A stretch of DNA of 64,000 bases, taken from NCBI GenBank assembly GCA_023701135.1, contig JAMPXP010000006.1, forward strand, positions 1 to 64,000. The letters run 5' to 3'. Position numbers and translations under genes: made by a program. This DNA comes from Desulfobacula sp. (GTDB taxonomy: Bacteria > Desulfobacterota > Desulfobacteria > Desulfobacterales > Desulfobacteraceae). Each line of letters opens with the position of its first letter. Position 1 is the first letter of the stretch. This document shows, piece by piece, positions 8,964-18,588 of this stretch. The notes beneath the pieces are model-generated. The model had not been told where the DNA came from. It ran no database searches and saw only the letters and a program-made list of their open reading frames with translations.

Positions 8964-9010
8964 ATCCGCTCCTATTTTTTTGATCTGCAATCTTTTTGAC
9001 CCCTTCAGGA

Positions 9011-12000
9011 TCAGTCCGAAATCCATTTCATCTGCAACCCGAAAATCTGCATCAGGGTTTCGCCCTGATCATCAAGCCCTCTGGTGTCCCAGGTGAGAAT
9101 TTTGTCATCCTGCGCCCGCAATCTGGCTTCCAGCGTTATCTTTTCCCCTACCCGGACTTTTCTGAAACACCGCATCTCCCCGATTTCCAGGGGAATCATG
9201 GACCTTGGCTCTGATGGGTCCGTTACGGCAATGTGACAGCACACCAACTGCAAAAGCGCCTCGAAAAGGTAGGGGGAATATTGGTATTTTACGTTCTGAA
9301 GATTTGCAAAGTCGCATGTCTCCGGATAGATGGTCCGGCCCCGGATGACGCCCGGACCTGTGCCGTCAAGGAATTCTATCACCCGGTACCGGCCTCCGAG
9401 ACCACTGCGGTCTTTGTACCATTTCAGCACTTTTTTACGATTCATAGGCCTTGTTCTGAGTTCGTCCGGCCGGATGGGAAAATCCAGAAACCCTTCCTTG
9501 AGCGTTTCTCCTCCGCCGTCAAGGATCACCTGGCCGTTGCATTGCAGGGCAAAGTGCTCCGTCAATCTCCCGGTCGGGGAGATCTCCTGTGCTGACAGGG
9601 AGGTTTCGCACAATACCTCCCGAAGGCTGTCACCGGCCCTGCGGCAGGAAATCCGGGCCGGTCTCGGAACCCCCGGCCGGCATTCGATCATGTCCATGAG
9701 CCGGACTTTTCGGACTCCCCGCACCTGAAGGTGGGGATACAGTATCCGGGCGGCTTCCATGAAGGTTTCCAGAACCATGGTGGCTGAGACAATGGGATGT
9801 TTAATGAACTTGAAAGGCCTGTGGTCCGTGATCCAGAGATCTTTTTCCAGAAAGAAGGACCGATAGGCTTCCAGTTCCTCCCGACAAAGGTCCAGATACA
9901 AAATCTTTTCGATCATGGGAAAGTCCCCGGGTTTGAAGGACAAGAGGCCGGAATCCAGATCTCCACCGGAAGAAGGGCGGGTCCTGTCATCCAGCAATAC
10001 CGTCCTCACAGACGGCAGCTTTTTCATGAACATCACCCAATGGTCTTCGGCCGGGGATAGAAAGAGTTCCCGGCAGACGAGTCCTGCAAGCTCATTCACG
10101 TGAATGTAGGCGACCCCCTTTTGCTTCAGCAATGCCTGGATTCGTGGATCATCCGCCATGCCCGCCCCTTCGACAGGGGGAAGCATCAGGGCTTTGAACC
10201 GGATGGCGCTGTTTTCCCGGCTCAGGTGTCTAAGCAAGGCAGACATCATCCGGTTGGCGGCAGCGTAATTGGCCTGTCCGGGATTTCCCTGGATGGCGGC
10301 GGCTGAGGAAAGACCCGCAAAAAATTTCAAGCCGGCATTTTTAGCAAATAAGAATAGATTCCAGGCTCCCAGGAATTTGACATCCGTGACCATGGAAAAA
10401 TCATCCAGGGTCATGCGGCTCAGGGGACCATCCTTGAGAATACCTGCGCTGTGAATGATCCCGTCGATTTTGCCGTAGCGGCGGATCACCTCTTCCAGGC
10501 ATGTCTGAACCGCTTCAGGATCGGTGATATCACAGGTGTGGTAGTCTGCCTCAATCCCTGAGGCGTGCAAATCCGCCAGGGTCCGGGCAATTTCCAATGC
10601 CCTGGAATCAATCGTGGCCGCCCCGGAAGATGGGTGTTCGGCAAATGGTTTTGCCGGGTCAGCTCCCGGATCAAGAAGCGTCCTCCCAAGCAGGATCAGG
10701 CGGGGCATGAAAGGAGCAAGACAGCGGGCCAGGTGGGAGCCGATTCCGGCTGCACCCCCGGCGATGACGACAACGTCTCCGGGGCATAGATTCAGACTGG
10801 ATGAATCCCTGAAAACCGATGGGCTTAACCGTCCCTCTGGACTGATGACCTTTCCATCCCGATGAATCATCTCCACCACTGCACATTCTTTATCCAGAGC
10901 ATTGCGCACGGCATTGCGAAGACCGGTATCCCTCTCGATTTCCAGTGTGCGGAATTGGACGGACGGGTATTCCTGGGCAGCGCTTAAGAATAGCCCGAGT
11001 ATCCCTTCCGCCAGTAAACCGACAGGCGTTTCAATGTCCTCTGCCGAATGAATCAGCACGATGAATTTTTTAGCCGGTGATTCAAGAAATGCCTTCAAAA
11101 GGAGAAAAAATCCCTTCAGAAGCTGAGAAACACCCGTTATGCTGCTCAATTTTACCGGTCCGCCCCGGCCCAGGGTGATGACCATCCCGGAAACAGGAGA
11201 CAGACCGGCGATTTTATCTACAGCTCGTAAGGCCCCCTCTTTGGTTCGGATATCATAACTCACTTTTCCGGGATCAAAGCTTTTTTGAATAAATCCCATG
11301 GGAAACGGGTTGATCCCGTAATCCGCCTTGAGGATTTCCCCTGTAATCGCGGCAATCGTTTCACACCCGTCAGGCGAGAGAAAGAGGACGGTTTCGCCGG
11401 GGACTAATTCCATGGGAACAGCGTTCTCGAATTCAACCGTTGCCTGCTCAAATACGAGCCGCTTCAGGCTTGCCTCATCCTTTGAGGACTTCAGGTGTTT
11501 ATCCTGCACGGGGTTTTGGTCAAGAGCCTCAGAAGCCGGATACAGGCCGCCGGCGTTCTGTCCGGCCGTTAATTTGGAGATCCCTTTAGCGATGTCCTTT
11601 ACGGTACGGACATCTATAAAATCCTCCAGTTCGATGGTGATTCCGAATTGGCGTTCTGCTGCATCCATAATGATGGGAAGGCGGCTGGACCGGATGGAGA
11701 GATCCTTTCTGAGGTCCATGTCGGGCTGGATCTCGTCTCTGTTGAACCCCGTCGCATCCATGATGATTTGAATCAGCCGCTCCATGAGATCTTCACTCCC
11801 GGGTGGTTCAACTGATCCGGGAGCCACCGGTGTTCTAAATTCAGGAGGCTCAAAACCGCCGAACATGGATTTGATAACAATTGACAGCTCGCCTTCTTTG
11901 AATTTCGGGTTCAGCTCCCGGCGGATGGCTTCCAGAATATTGGACTTCAGAAATTGGCCGGAATTCTCCATCACGAACCGGTTGATTTCCCTTTGAATGA

Positions 12001-15000
12001 TCTGTCCCATGGGATTTGCATGCCCGGGTTCTTGCTGCCGTAAGGCCAATGCCGGGACGATTCGAAGCGATTCAGGAGCCTTTTTAAGTGCAGGAAGGAA
12101 AACACCCTTTGATCCTCCTTCTTCCTTAAGATGACCTTGGGCAGAAAGCTGGGCAAGTGCGTCCTTGAAGGTACTGCTCTCCGAGGAGCGAAGACAGGTC
12201 TGGATACAGGATGATCCGGGAAGTGTGTCTGCAATGAGATTGCTCAATACATCCCCCGGTCCCACCTCAACAAAAAGCCTTACGCCATAGGTATTCCAAA
12301 GGGACTGGGCATTATCCATCCAATGGACAGTGGATTCCAGGTGGGCCATAAGAATTTTTTTAATCTCATCGGGATCTGACGGATAGGGTATCCGGGTCGT
12401 GTTGGAGATGACCGGAATCTGTGGGGGATGAAATGGAATGTCTGCAATATATGCCGCAAGTTCATCATGGATGACCTGCATGGCAGGAGAGTGAAAGGCC
12501 ATGCTGACGCGCAGAAGGGTGGTTCTATGGCCCATTTCCTTCAATTTTTGGCAAAAATCCCTGATGGCTCCCGTATTGCCGCTTAAAACAATCTGGCGGG
12601 GTGAATTGATATTGCCGATGTGGATATCCTTGTAATCTTGGATCATTTTTTTCAAGAGATCCAGGGGTACATCCGTGGCTGCCATGACACCGGGATCGAT
12701 ATTGGCGGCAGCAGCCTTATCCATGCAGAGGGCCCGCTTGTTTACGATTCGAAATCCGTCCTCAAAGGAATAGACACCGGCCAGGCACAAGGCCGTCAAT
12801 TCGCCCAGGCTGTGACCGGCCATGGCCACCGGGCGGATGCCGAGGCTGATAAGATACCGGGCCACGGCATGTTCCATGGCGAACATGGCAGGCTGCTGCC
12901 ACCGGGTCTTTTGAAGGTTTTCTTCTTGATCATGGAACATCAGGTGAAGAAGGTCAAAATCTGCAACGGCGGCAGCCCGGTCCATCCACTCTTTGATGAT
13001 GGGAAAGGACGCATAGAGCTCTTGTCCCATTCCGCCATACTGTGCTCCCTGTCCGGGAAATACCAGGGCAAGGGGCGGCACAACTTTCATATTCTGATGA
13101 ACCGCCGCCGCCTTTTGCGTTGAGACCATGACCGTATCCATTTCGTCCATGGCTTGTTCCACCTGCACCACATAATTGGAACCGCCAAAACCGAAAGCGT
13201 TGACTTCAAGCCTTCTGGGCTCGCTGGCGCGGCTCTTCCAATCCAGCGGCTCCGGGGAGATGATAAGACCGGATTTTTCCGGATTGATTTCCGGGTCCGG
13301 ATGCCGGTAATTGAGGGTGGGCGGGAAAATCCCCGCCTTCATGGCCGTCACCCCTCGGATGAGGCTGCTGATACCCGAGGCGCCTAGAGTGTGACCGATC
13401 TGGGATTTAAATGCAGTGAGGACGGTGCGCCTGGAGGAATGAAAGAACGCCTTCAGGGCGCGGACCTCTTCCAGGTCTCCCTGCCGGGTGCTTGTGGCAT
13501 GGCATTCCACCAGGTCCACCGCATCGGGCCCATAAGATGTCTCCCTGAAAGAGGCGCGAATGGCCATCTGCTGGGAGACATTGGAGGACTCTACCATTCC
13601 CAGATGGTTATTGCTGGCTCCCATGCCGGTCACAAAGGCATGAACAAGGGCCCCTCTTGCACGGGCCAGGCTTTCCCGCTCAATAACAATCATTGCGCCG
13701 CCTTCACCCAGGACCATTCCGTCTCTTTGGGCATCAAAAGGGCAAGAGGTTTCCTGAGAGGGTCTTTCCCGCCCGGACAGCCCGTAAAGTGCGTCCAGGG
13801 CGGAAAATTCCAGAAAATGAAGATGGCTGAGCGTATCCTCGCCCCCTCCCACGACGGCTGCGTCTATGATGCCGTTCCGGATCATCTGGATGGCGCTGTG
13901 AAGTGCCACCAGTGAGGTGGCGCAGGCTGCGGAGACGGCATGGCTGGGCCCCATGAACCCGTACTGCTTGCAGATAAACCCGGCGGCTGCACAGTTGAGC
14001 CGACCCAACAGGGTGGTGTCGTCCGGGGCCATGCGCCCGGATTTTATTTCCTGTTCAATGGCGTTCTGTTGACCCGGTGTGAGATCAACGGCTTTTTTGA
14101 CGTTGGCCAGGATCTCGTGAACATATGCCCGGATAATGATATTGGGGAGAGTCCCTGCCGCTTCTCCCGAATTCTGGGAAATGAGGACGGCGATCCTCTC
14201 CCGCGGGATATCCGACGTCAGAATGCCGGATGCCCGGATGGCCCTGTCCGCAAGCCACATGGAAATCCGCGTGGCTTCGGTCATGCTCCTGAAATCATGG
14301 GGCGGAATCCCCAGTTCATTGCGGTCGATGGGAAAGTCCAGAAAAGCCCCCACCCGGCAATAGGTTTTGTCCGGCATATGGGGCCGGGGGTCATAATAAA
14401 GTGCGTGATCCCACCGTGACGGCGGAACTCCTGTGATACCGCTCTTCATGGTCAGGCTTGCAGCCCAGATCTCCTCGGGACTCTTCCCCAGGGTATTCAC
14501 GATGCTCATGCCGGTGATGGCGATCCTCTCCCGATGCTCTTGCTTGGGATAGACCCGCTTCAATGTATTTTTAACTCCGGAGGCCGGAATTTTTAATGGT
14601 GTTTCCATGGGCCTCACAACCGGCTGATGCATAAAAAGAGGACCCTGGGCCAGTTCCCGATGAAAGGACTCCAGATTATCGACGCTGCGGATAAGACCGG
14701 CGCAAGCCCCACTCATGAATTGCCCGCGTTCCAGACAGGTTTGCTCATCCAGAAAGATCTCTCCCGGCCCGTCCATACCCCTGGCAGCCGTGAAAAGGCT
14801 TCCGGCCGCCATTTTTTCCATTCTCTCCCTGAAAGACGCCTCGTCCCTGCGCCCGGCGGCAAACTCCCTTTCCAGGGATAAAATGGATTCCATTCTCGGG
14901 GTCCTCAAGGACCTTACCCGGAGCCCTGTATTCCGGCCTGAAACAACTGTTCCCGCCAAAGGTGATTTCAGGATCATCTGCTGATAAAGCGGGACCAAGG

Positions 15001-16666
15001 CGCCTGTTTCAACAATCTCCTGTGTGGCCAGATAGGCGGTACCCATCTGGATGGCGTCCGCTCCAAGCATGGCTGCCATGAAGGCGGTTTCCCGGTTAAA
15101 AATGCCTCCGGCAAGGATAATGCGGCAGTTTTGAAACAGGGATGGGGTGCGTTGCTTCAGATCCAGCACCATTTGGGCAAGGGTGAGGGTGCTATGCGGT
15201 CCCACGTGGCCCCCCGCTTCATACCCCTCACAGATCACATACCGGACGCCGGCTTTCAGGGCCAGCGTCAACAGCGCTTCATCCGGAGCAATATACATGA
15301 CATCGATGCCGCATTCCATCAATTCTCTGACTGCGGAGAGATCACCCCCTGCAATCACTGCAAAACGGGGTCGATGCTTTTTTATCCAGGCCAGATGCAG
15401 TCCCCTGAAAGGGTTTTCCGCCAAAGCGACCATATTGACGGCATAGGGGTGCGCCCCCATGATATCCGGCAATCGTCCAAGCTTTTGATCCAGCGCCTCG
15501 CTGTCCATCATGCCAAGGGCGATGGTGGGTAATCCGCCGGCATCGGCGACCCGTAAGGCAAACTCCGGGACATCCGTGATCCAGGACATGGCGCCCTGGA
15601 TAAAGGGGTACAGGGTTCCCATCTCTTTGGCCACAGGGCTGTTCGAAAAACAATTCTTTTTTTCTTCAGCCAGGCTGCATAAATGATGAATTTTTTCCGT
15701 GAAAGCGTTCACCGCCGCCCCGGTTCCGGCCCCGAACCGGTTAAGAAAGGCCTCGGCAAAGGCGGCTTCCACACCCAGCGGAATGATTTCGTCCCGGCTG
15801 AAAAGGCTCTTCAGGGGATGAACGGTCCCGGCATTCACCCGGTTTACAAAGGACTTGCGGTTTTCCTCCACGACGGTTGTTCCCGAGAGCGAGTCTTCGT
15901 ATGCCTGGATGTCCTTGAATGCCAGAGAATTTCCCTTGTTGAACAGACGGCAGGGAACCTGAACATCCAGGCCGACCAGATCGGTGGAATCCGGACGGAG
16001 CCGGCAGAGCCGCTCTCGTTGGGAATCCTCAACAGCAACCCTATCCGTCAACCAATGGACACTCTCAAAAATGATCCCGGCTGCCCCGGTCGATAGAAAG
16101 GCCGCTGCTGCTTCAGGGACAAAGACGCCTCCCCAGATGAGAATATCAAAGGGCGTTAAAGATGATCTCAGCATTGCTTTGGCCATGGAATAGAGCGTCA
16201 TGGTTGTCTCACGGCTCACGAATCCTGCGGCCTCACATCCTTTCAGGACGATGCGCCCGATGCCCGAGTCCTCCTTTAATATCTTTTCCACAAGATCGGT
16301 GTCCCCGGTGATGGGAAAGCAGCCGTAATTTTTCGAAATTTCTCCCAGCTTTTTTAGAAATAGGGAGGTATCTTCTTGAGAAAACCCAAGGGGGCACTCT
16401 ACCCAGAGGTTATGAACCCCTGTTTCCTTTAACACCCGCCCTAAAGACGGATCCATCAAGGCAGAGGCACAAATTTTGATATCCCTGGCAAGACCGGCAG
16501 GGTCTGTTTCCCTTAAGCAGAAAGACAGACCGTCTGTCCCCTCCACCCCGGAAAAATCGAAGATAGCGCTGCTCCCTGTTTGCCGGGCCATCTGAATCAC
16601 CTCCGGGGTGATCTCCTCAGGCCGCCAGACAAAACCGATGATGGAATTTAGATGCTCCGTCGACAT
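9011..16666 (-). CDS. Type I iterative PKS/fatty acid megasynthase (NMO-NMO-KS-AT-ACP-KR-DH)
   Basis: A 2551-residue multi-domain synthase. Rough domain order: a nitronate-monooxygenase/FabK-like barrel at 1-260 (GCEAAGFVS near 142); a second, fuller barrel at 340-640 (EGYEAGGHVGP near 478), a likely enoyl reductase; KS at 713-1165 with catalytic Cys near 912 (AACATS), His near 1053 in HATST instead of the usual HGTGT, and His near 1090 (IGHTLG); AT at 1200-1490 (GHSLGE near 1282, AFHSP); a single ACP near 1655 with RSS where DS[LI] is usual; KR at 1730-2220 (GGAAGIG near 1967, GQANYAAAN near 2130); a double-hotdog DH at 2270-2551 (DHRPFKF near 2277). No thioesterase is present. KR, DH and ER together predict a largely reduced alkyl chain. 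Related NMO-containing synthases belong to the secondary-lipid/PUFA-like group. Confidence 0.9.
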   Translation of the reverse strand: MSTEHLNSIIGFVWRPEEITPEVIQMARQTGSSAIFDFSGVEGTDGLSFCLRETDPAGLARDIKICASALMDPSLGRVLKETGVHNLWVECPLGFSQEDTSLFLKKLGEISKNYGCFPITGDTDLVEKILKEDSGIGRIVLKGCEAAGFVSRETTMTLYSMAKAMLRSSLTPFDILIWGGVFVPEAAAAFLSTGAAGIIFESVHWLTDRVAVEDSQRERLCRLRPDSTDLVGLDVQVPCRLFNKGNSLAFKDIQAYEDSLSGTTVVEENRKSFVNRVNAGTVHPLKSLFSRDEIIPLGVEAAFAEAFLNRFGAGTGAAVNAFTEKIHHLCSLAEEKKNCFSNSPVAKEMGTLYPFIQGAMSWITDVPEFALRVADAGGLPTIALGMMDSEALDQKLGRLPDIMGAHPYAVNMVALAENPFRGLHLAWIKKHRPRFAVIAGGDLSAVRELMECGIDVMYIAPDEALLTLALKAGVRYVICEGYEAGGHVGPHSTLTLAQMVLDLKQRTPSLFQNCRIILAGGIFNRETAFMAAMLGADAIQMGTAYLATQEIVETGALVPLYQQMILKSPLAGTVVSGRNTGLRVRSLRTPRMESILSLEREFAAGRRDEASFRERMEKMAAGSLFTAARGMDGPGEIFLDEQTCLERGQFMSGACAGLIRSVDNLESFHRELAQGPLFMHQPVVRPMETPLKIPASGVKNTLKRVYPKQEHRERIAITGMSIVNTLGKSPEEIWAASLTMKSGITGVPPSRWDHALYYDPRPHMPDKTYCRVGAFLDFPIDRNELGIPPHDFRSMTEATRISMWLADRAIRASGILTSDIPRERIAVLISQNSGEAAGTLPNIIIRAYVHEILANVKKAVDLTPGQQNAIEQEIKSGRMAPDDTTLLGRLNCAAAGFICKQYGFMGPSHAVSAACATSLVALHSAIQMIRNGIIDAAVVGGGEDTLSHLHFLEFSALDALYGLSGRERPSQETSCPFDAQRDGMVLGEGGAMIVIERESLARARGALVHAFVTGMGASNNHLGMVESSNVSQQMAIRASFRETSYGPDAVDLVECHATSTRQGDLEEVRALKAFFHSSRRTVLTAFKSQIGHTLGASGISSLIRGVTAMKAGIFPPTLNYRHPDPEINPEKSGLIISPEPLDWKSRASEPRRLEVNAFGFGGSNYVVQVEQAMDEMDTVMVSTQKAAAVHQNMKVVPPLALVFPGQGAQYGGMGQELYASFPIIKEWMDRAAAVADFDLLHLMFHDQEENLQKTRWQQPAMFAMEHAVARYLISLGIRPVAMAGHSLGELTALCLAGVYSFEDGFRIVNKRALCMDKAAAANIDPGVMAATDVPLDLLKKMIQDYKDIHIGNINSPRQIVLSGNTGAIRDFCQKLKEMGHRTTLLRVSMAFHSPAMQVIHDELAAYIADIPFHPPQIPVISNTTRIPYPSDPDEIKKILMAHLESTVHWMDNAQSLWNTYGVRLFVEVGPGDVLSNLIADTLPGSSCIQTCLRSSESSTFKDALAQLSAQGHLKEEGGSKGVFLPALKKAPESLRIVPALALRQQEPGHANPMGQIIQREINRFVMENSGQFLKSNILEAIRRELNPKFKEGELSIVIKSMFGGFEPPEFRTPVAPGSVEPPGSEDLMERLIQIIMDATGFNRDEIQPDMDLRKDLSIRSSRLPIIMDAAERQFGITIELEDFIDVRTVKDIAKGISKLTAGQNAGGLYPASEALDQNPVQDKHLKSSKDEASLKRLVFEQATVEFENAVPMELVPGETVLFLSPDGCETIAAITGEILKADYGINPFPMGFIQKSFDPGKVSYDIRTKEGALRAVDKIAGLSPVSGMVITLGRGGPVKLSSITGVSQLLKGFFLLLKAFLESPAKKFIVLIHSAEDIETPVGLLAEGILGLFLSAAQEYPSVQFRTLEIERDTGLRNAVRNALDKECAVVEMIHRDGKVISPEGRLSPSVFRDSSSLNLCPGDVVVIAGGAAGIGSHLARCLAPFMPRLILLGRTLLDPGADPAKPFAEHPSSGAATIDSRALEIARTLADLHASGIEADYHTCDITDPEAVQTCLEEVIRRYGKIDGIIHSAGILKDGPLSRMTLDDFSMVTDVKFLGAWNLFLFAKNAGLKFFAGLSSAAAIQGNPGQANYAAANRMMSALLRHLSRENSAIRFKALMLPPVEGAGMADDPRIQALLKQKGVAYIHVNELAGLVCRELFLSPAEDHWVMFMKKLPSVRTVLLDDRTRPSSGGDLDSGLLSFKPGDFPMIEKILYLDLCREELEAYRSFFLEKDLWITDHRPFKFIKHPIVSATMVLETFMEAARILYPHLQVRGVRKVRLMDMIECRPGVPRPARISCRRAGDSLREVLCETSLSAQEISPTGRLTEHFALQCNGQVILDGGGETLKEGFLDFPIRPDELRTRPMNRKKVLKWYKDRSGLGGRYRVIEFLDGTGPGVIRGRTIYPETCDFANLQNVKYQYSPYLFEALLQLVCCHIAVTDPSEPRSMIPLEIGEMRCFRKVRVGEKITLEARLRAQDDKILTWDTRGLDDQGETLMQIFGLQMKWISD

Positions 16667-16682
16667 GTTTAAATCCTTTGCT

Positions 16683-17825
16683 TCAAAGCCATTCGTTTGA
16701 TAATGATAAAGGCTTTCTGAATATGCGGTACTTTTTGTACATTTTTGCCCCGGCTTCCTCTATCAATGAATTGACCGCCTCATTGTCCTCCAGGGTCCAG
16801 CCCATTTCCATATAACGGTATTTCTCTTTTTTTCTCACAACCTCATAGATATGGTGGAAGGCCAACATGGGGAATCCCAGTTGCCGGTATTTCTCTTTGA
16901 TCCCAAACATAAACAACCGCAATCCGACAATCTCTTTTTTGTACAGGAAATACTTCAGCGCGCCCAAAAGACCGATCCGCCCGTTGAGACGCTTGAGCAA
17001 CGGGTTGATATCGGGAAAGACCAGGCAGAAGGCGGCGGGTTCATCCTCATAATAGATGAAAAAGGCCATGTCCGGATCTACAAATTCCATGACGTTCTTT
17101 CCAATATCCTGCATCTCATTCCTGCTCAAGGGGACGAACCCCCAGTTGCCGGACCAGGCGTCATTATAGATCTGCCGGATCAGAGCAATCTCAGCGTCTG
17201 CATCCTTTGGAAGAAAATGGGTGATGCGGACCCCTTTTTTTTGGGAGATCTTGCCGGCCAGCCGATCCATCCAGTCGGGAAGTTTGTAATTGCTGTCCAT
17301 AAGGAAAGCCAGCAGGTCTTTTTCCTTTAAATAGCCGCACGATTCGACCAGCCTTGAATAGTACGGCGGGTTATAGGTCATCATCAGGGAGGGCGGATAA
17401 TCGAATCCCTCGATGAGCAATCCTGCCTCGTGATTGGTGGATGGATTGAGCGGACCTCTTATGAAGGCCATCCCCTTGTTATGCGCCCACCCCTCCACGG
17501 AAGAGAACAGGGCTGCCGCGGCTTGTGGATCATCAGCACATTCAAAGAACCCCCATATGCCCATTTTCTCATTATGGAACCGGTTATAACGACCATCTAT
17601 AATGCCCGCAATTCTTCCCACCGTCTCTTGGCCCCGCCGTACCAGGAAAAGAATGCGCTGGGAAAATTCCCAGAAAGGGTGCTTGAGGGGGTCCAGCATC
17701 CGACGCACTTCTTTTTTCAGAGGAGGAACCCATTTGGGGTATGCGACATAGATCTTCCAGGGCAGTTCAATGAACTCTTTTAATTCAGATTCCCCTTCCA
17801 CGGGAATGATCTCAATGCCTGTCAT
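16683..17825 (-). CDS. GNAT-like N-acyltransferase, candidate bacterial ceramide synthase
   Basis: 380 residues from the ATG at 17825, which has TTGAGGAGT upstream; an in-frame ATG at 17840 lacks one. It starts with a stretch resembling long GNAT-fold proteins (FIELPWKIYVAYPKWVPPL), then FIRGPLNPSTNHEAGLLI, and ends with a GNAT-like half (RQLGFPMLAFHHIYEVVRKK). Proteins of this length and pattern include the bacterial ceramide synthases that N-acylate sphingoid bases and are encoded near serine palmitoyltransferase. Here it is the first gene of the operon that also holds such a synthase and an SDR, 16 bp before the megasynthase. The family is fairly secure; the ceramide-forming role is inference from family and context. 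Confidence 0.65.
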   Translation of the reverse strand: MTGIEIIPVEGESELKEFIELPWKIYVAYPKWVPPLKKEVRRMLDPLKHPFWEFSQRILFLVRRGQETVGRIAGIIDGRYNRFHNEKMGIWGFFECADDPQAAAALFSSVEGWAHNKGMAFIRGPLNPSTNHEAGLLIEGFDYPPSLMMTYNPPYYSRLVESCGYLKEKDLLAFLMDSNYKLPDWMDRLAGKISQKKGVRITHFLPKDADAEIALIRQIYNDAWSGNWGFVPLSRNEMQDIGKNVMEFVDPDMAFFIYYEDEPAAFCLVFPDINPLLKRLNGRIGLLGALKYFLYKKEIVGLRLFMFGIKEKYRQLGFPMLAFHHIYEVVRKKEKYRYMEMGWTLEDNEAVNSLIEEAGAKMYKKYRIFRKPLSLSNEWL

Positions 17826-17917
17826 GATTATACTCCTCAACAGAAAATGAATGCCGTCCGATGCCCATCACAACATTAGACAATAACGCCTAAAGATTCA
17901 CGATGACCAATTTTATA

Positions 17918-17933
17918 TTCACTTTATGTGCCA
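17918..17933 (-). promoter_or_regulatory. Sigma-54-like promoter of the lipid operon
   Basis: On the minus strand TGGCACATAAAGTGAA has the -24 TGGCA and a degenerate -12 (GTGAA) at the right spacing. It lies about 93 bp before the start of the GNAT-like gene. The surrounding 74 bp (17914-17987) match 18895-18968 without gaps at about 70% identity, so the two promoters are homologous. The paired dyads at 18034-18076 lie 100-143 bp upstream. Confidence 0.55.
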
Positions 17934-18033
17934 GGACTCCCATAGTCTGCATAGCACCGCCCATCCTCCCTGTTTTTATGGAAAATCAGCAAAAAGGGTG
18001 CTGCAAGACATCATTAAAAATCAAATAAAAAAG

Positions 18034-18076
18034 GGTCATATCCGACCCATGTTCATGCCCATGTTCATATATGACC
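18034..18076. promoter_or_regulatory. Paired upstream activator dyads (GGTCATAT type), lipid operon
   Basis: Two dyads, GGTCATATCCGACC (18034-18047) and GTTCATATATGACC (18063-18076), with centres 29 bp apart. They match the sites at 19027, 24915 and 37677. The position upstream of a sigma-54-like promoter fits binding by an NtrC-type activator. Confidence 0.55.
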
Positions 18077-18090
18077 CTTTTGAGGAGGAA

Positions 18091-18115
18091 GCCCGCAGGA
18101 ACATTACCTGCGGGC
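18091..18115 (-). terminator. Hairpin after the Thr-rich exported protein gene
   Basis: A perfect 9-bp stem, GCCCGCAGG/CCTGCGGGC, with a 7-base loop lies just past the stop of the gene at 18147. No T-run follows on the minus strand, so it may protect the mRNA end rather than act as an intrinsic terminator. Confidence 0.45.
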
Positions 18116-18146
18116 GGCTGAACTTTCTAATGATGTGTCCAACAAA

Positions 18147-18497
18147 TTAATCTTTGATCGTTGTAGTGGTTTTTCGAACCACCACTTTGTTGGCGGTCAT
18201 TTTGTCACCCTCTTTGGTGTAGTAAACCGTTACCGGTTGACCGGACTTTACCGTTTCAACCGAGACGGGGGCTCCATTTTCATCTACATAGGTTGTGCTC
18301 TTCGTATAATGGTATTGGGTTGGGGATGTTGTGGTTTCCGACTTAATGACGATGGTGTCGGGATTAAACTGACTAACTGTACCCACGCTTTCCGTGGTTG
18401 TAACTTTTTCGACGGTTGTGGTTTTTTCTTCGGCAAACAACACGGAAGGCATAATCAGAACGATTAGTGTGAACAGCAATGACATTGTTTTTTTCAT
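18147..18497 (-). CDS. Exported Thr/Val-rich protein of unknown function
   Basis: A 116-residue protein with a clear signal peptide (MKKTMSLLF, hydrophobic to about residue 20, cleavage near LFA-EE). The mature part is rich in Thr and Val, beginning with KTTTVEKVTTTESV and ending with VRKTTTTIKD. A beta-rich middle contains repeated SxTTT/TTY phrases. The ribosome-binding site AAAGGAGAG is strong. It lies 91 bp after the small Thr-rich lipoprotein on the same strand, and the two probably form an operon under the sigma-54-like promoter at 18899. The family is not recognised; a periplasmic location is likely. Confidence 0.7.
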   Translation of the reverse strand: MKKTMSLLFTLIVLIMPSVLFAEEKTTTVEKVTTTESVGTVSQFNPDTIVIKSETTTSPTQYHYTKSTTYVDENGAPVSVETVKSGQPVTVYYTKEGDKMTANKVVVRKTTTTIKD

Positions 18498-18588
18498 AAA
18501 TCTCTCCTTTGGAACTTATTGTTCTTTCTTATAGAAGCTCACAGAGCCATTCCCGGCGAGCTGTTGAACTTTGCAGCGGTTTGAATGA

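Noticed and set aside
17926-18150. 74-residue open frame on the plus strand
   Set aside because: It covers the lipid-operon sigma-54-like promoter and the activator dyads, has no ribosome-binding site, and resembles no protein. The homologous region at 18810-19049 has a different frame.
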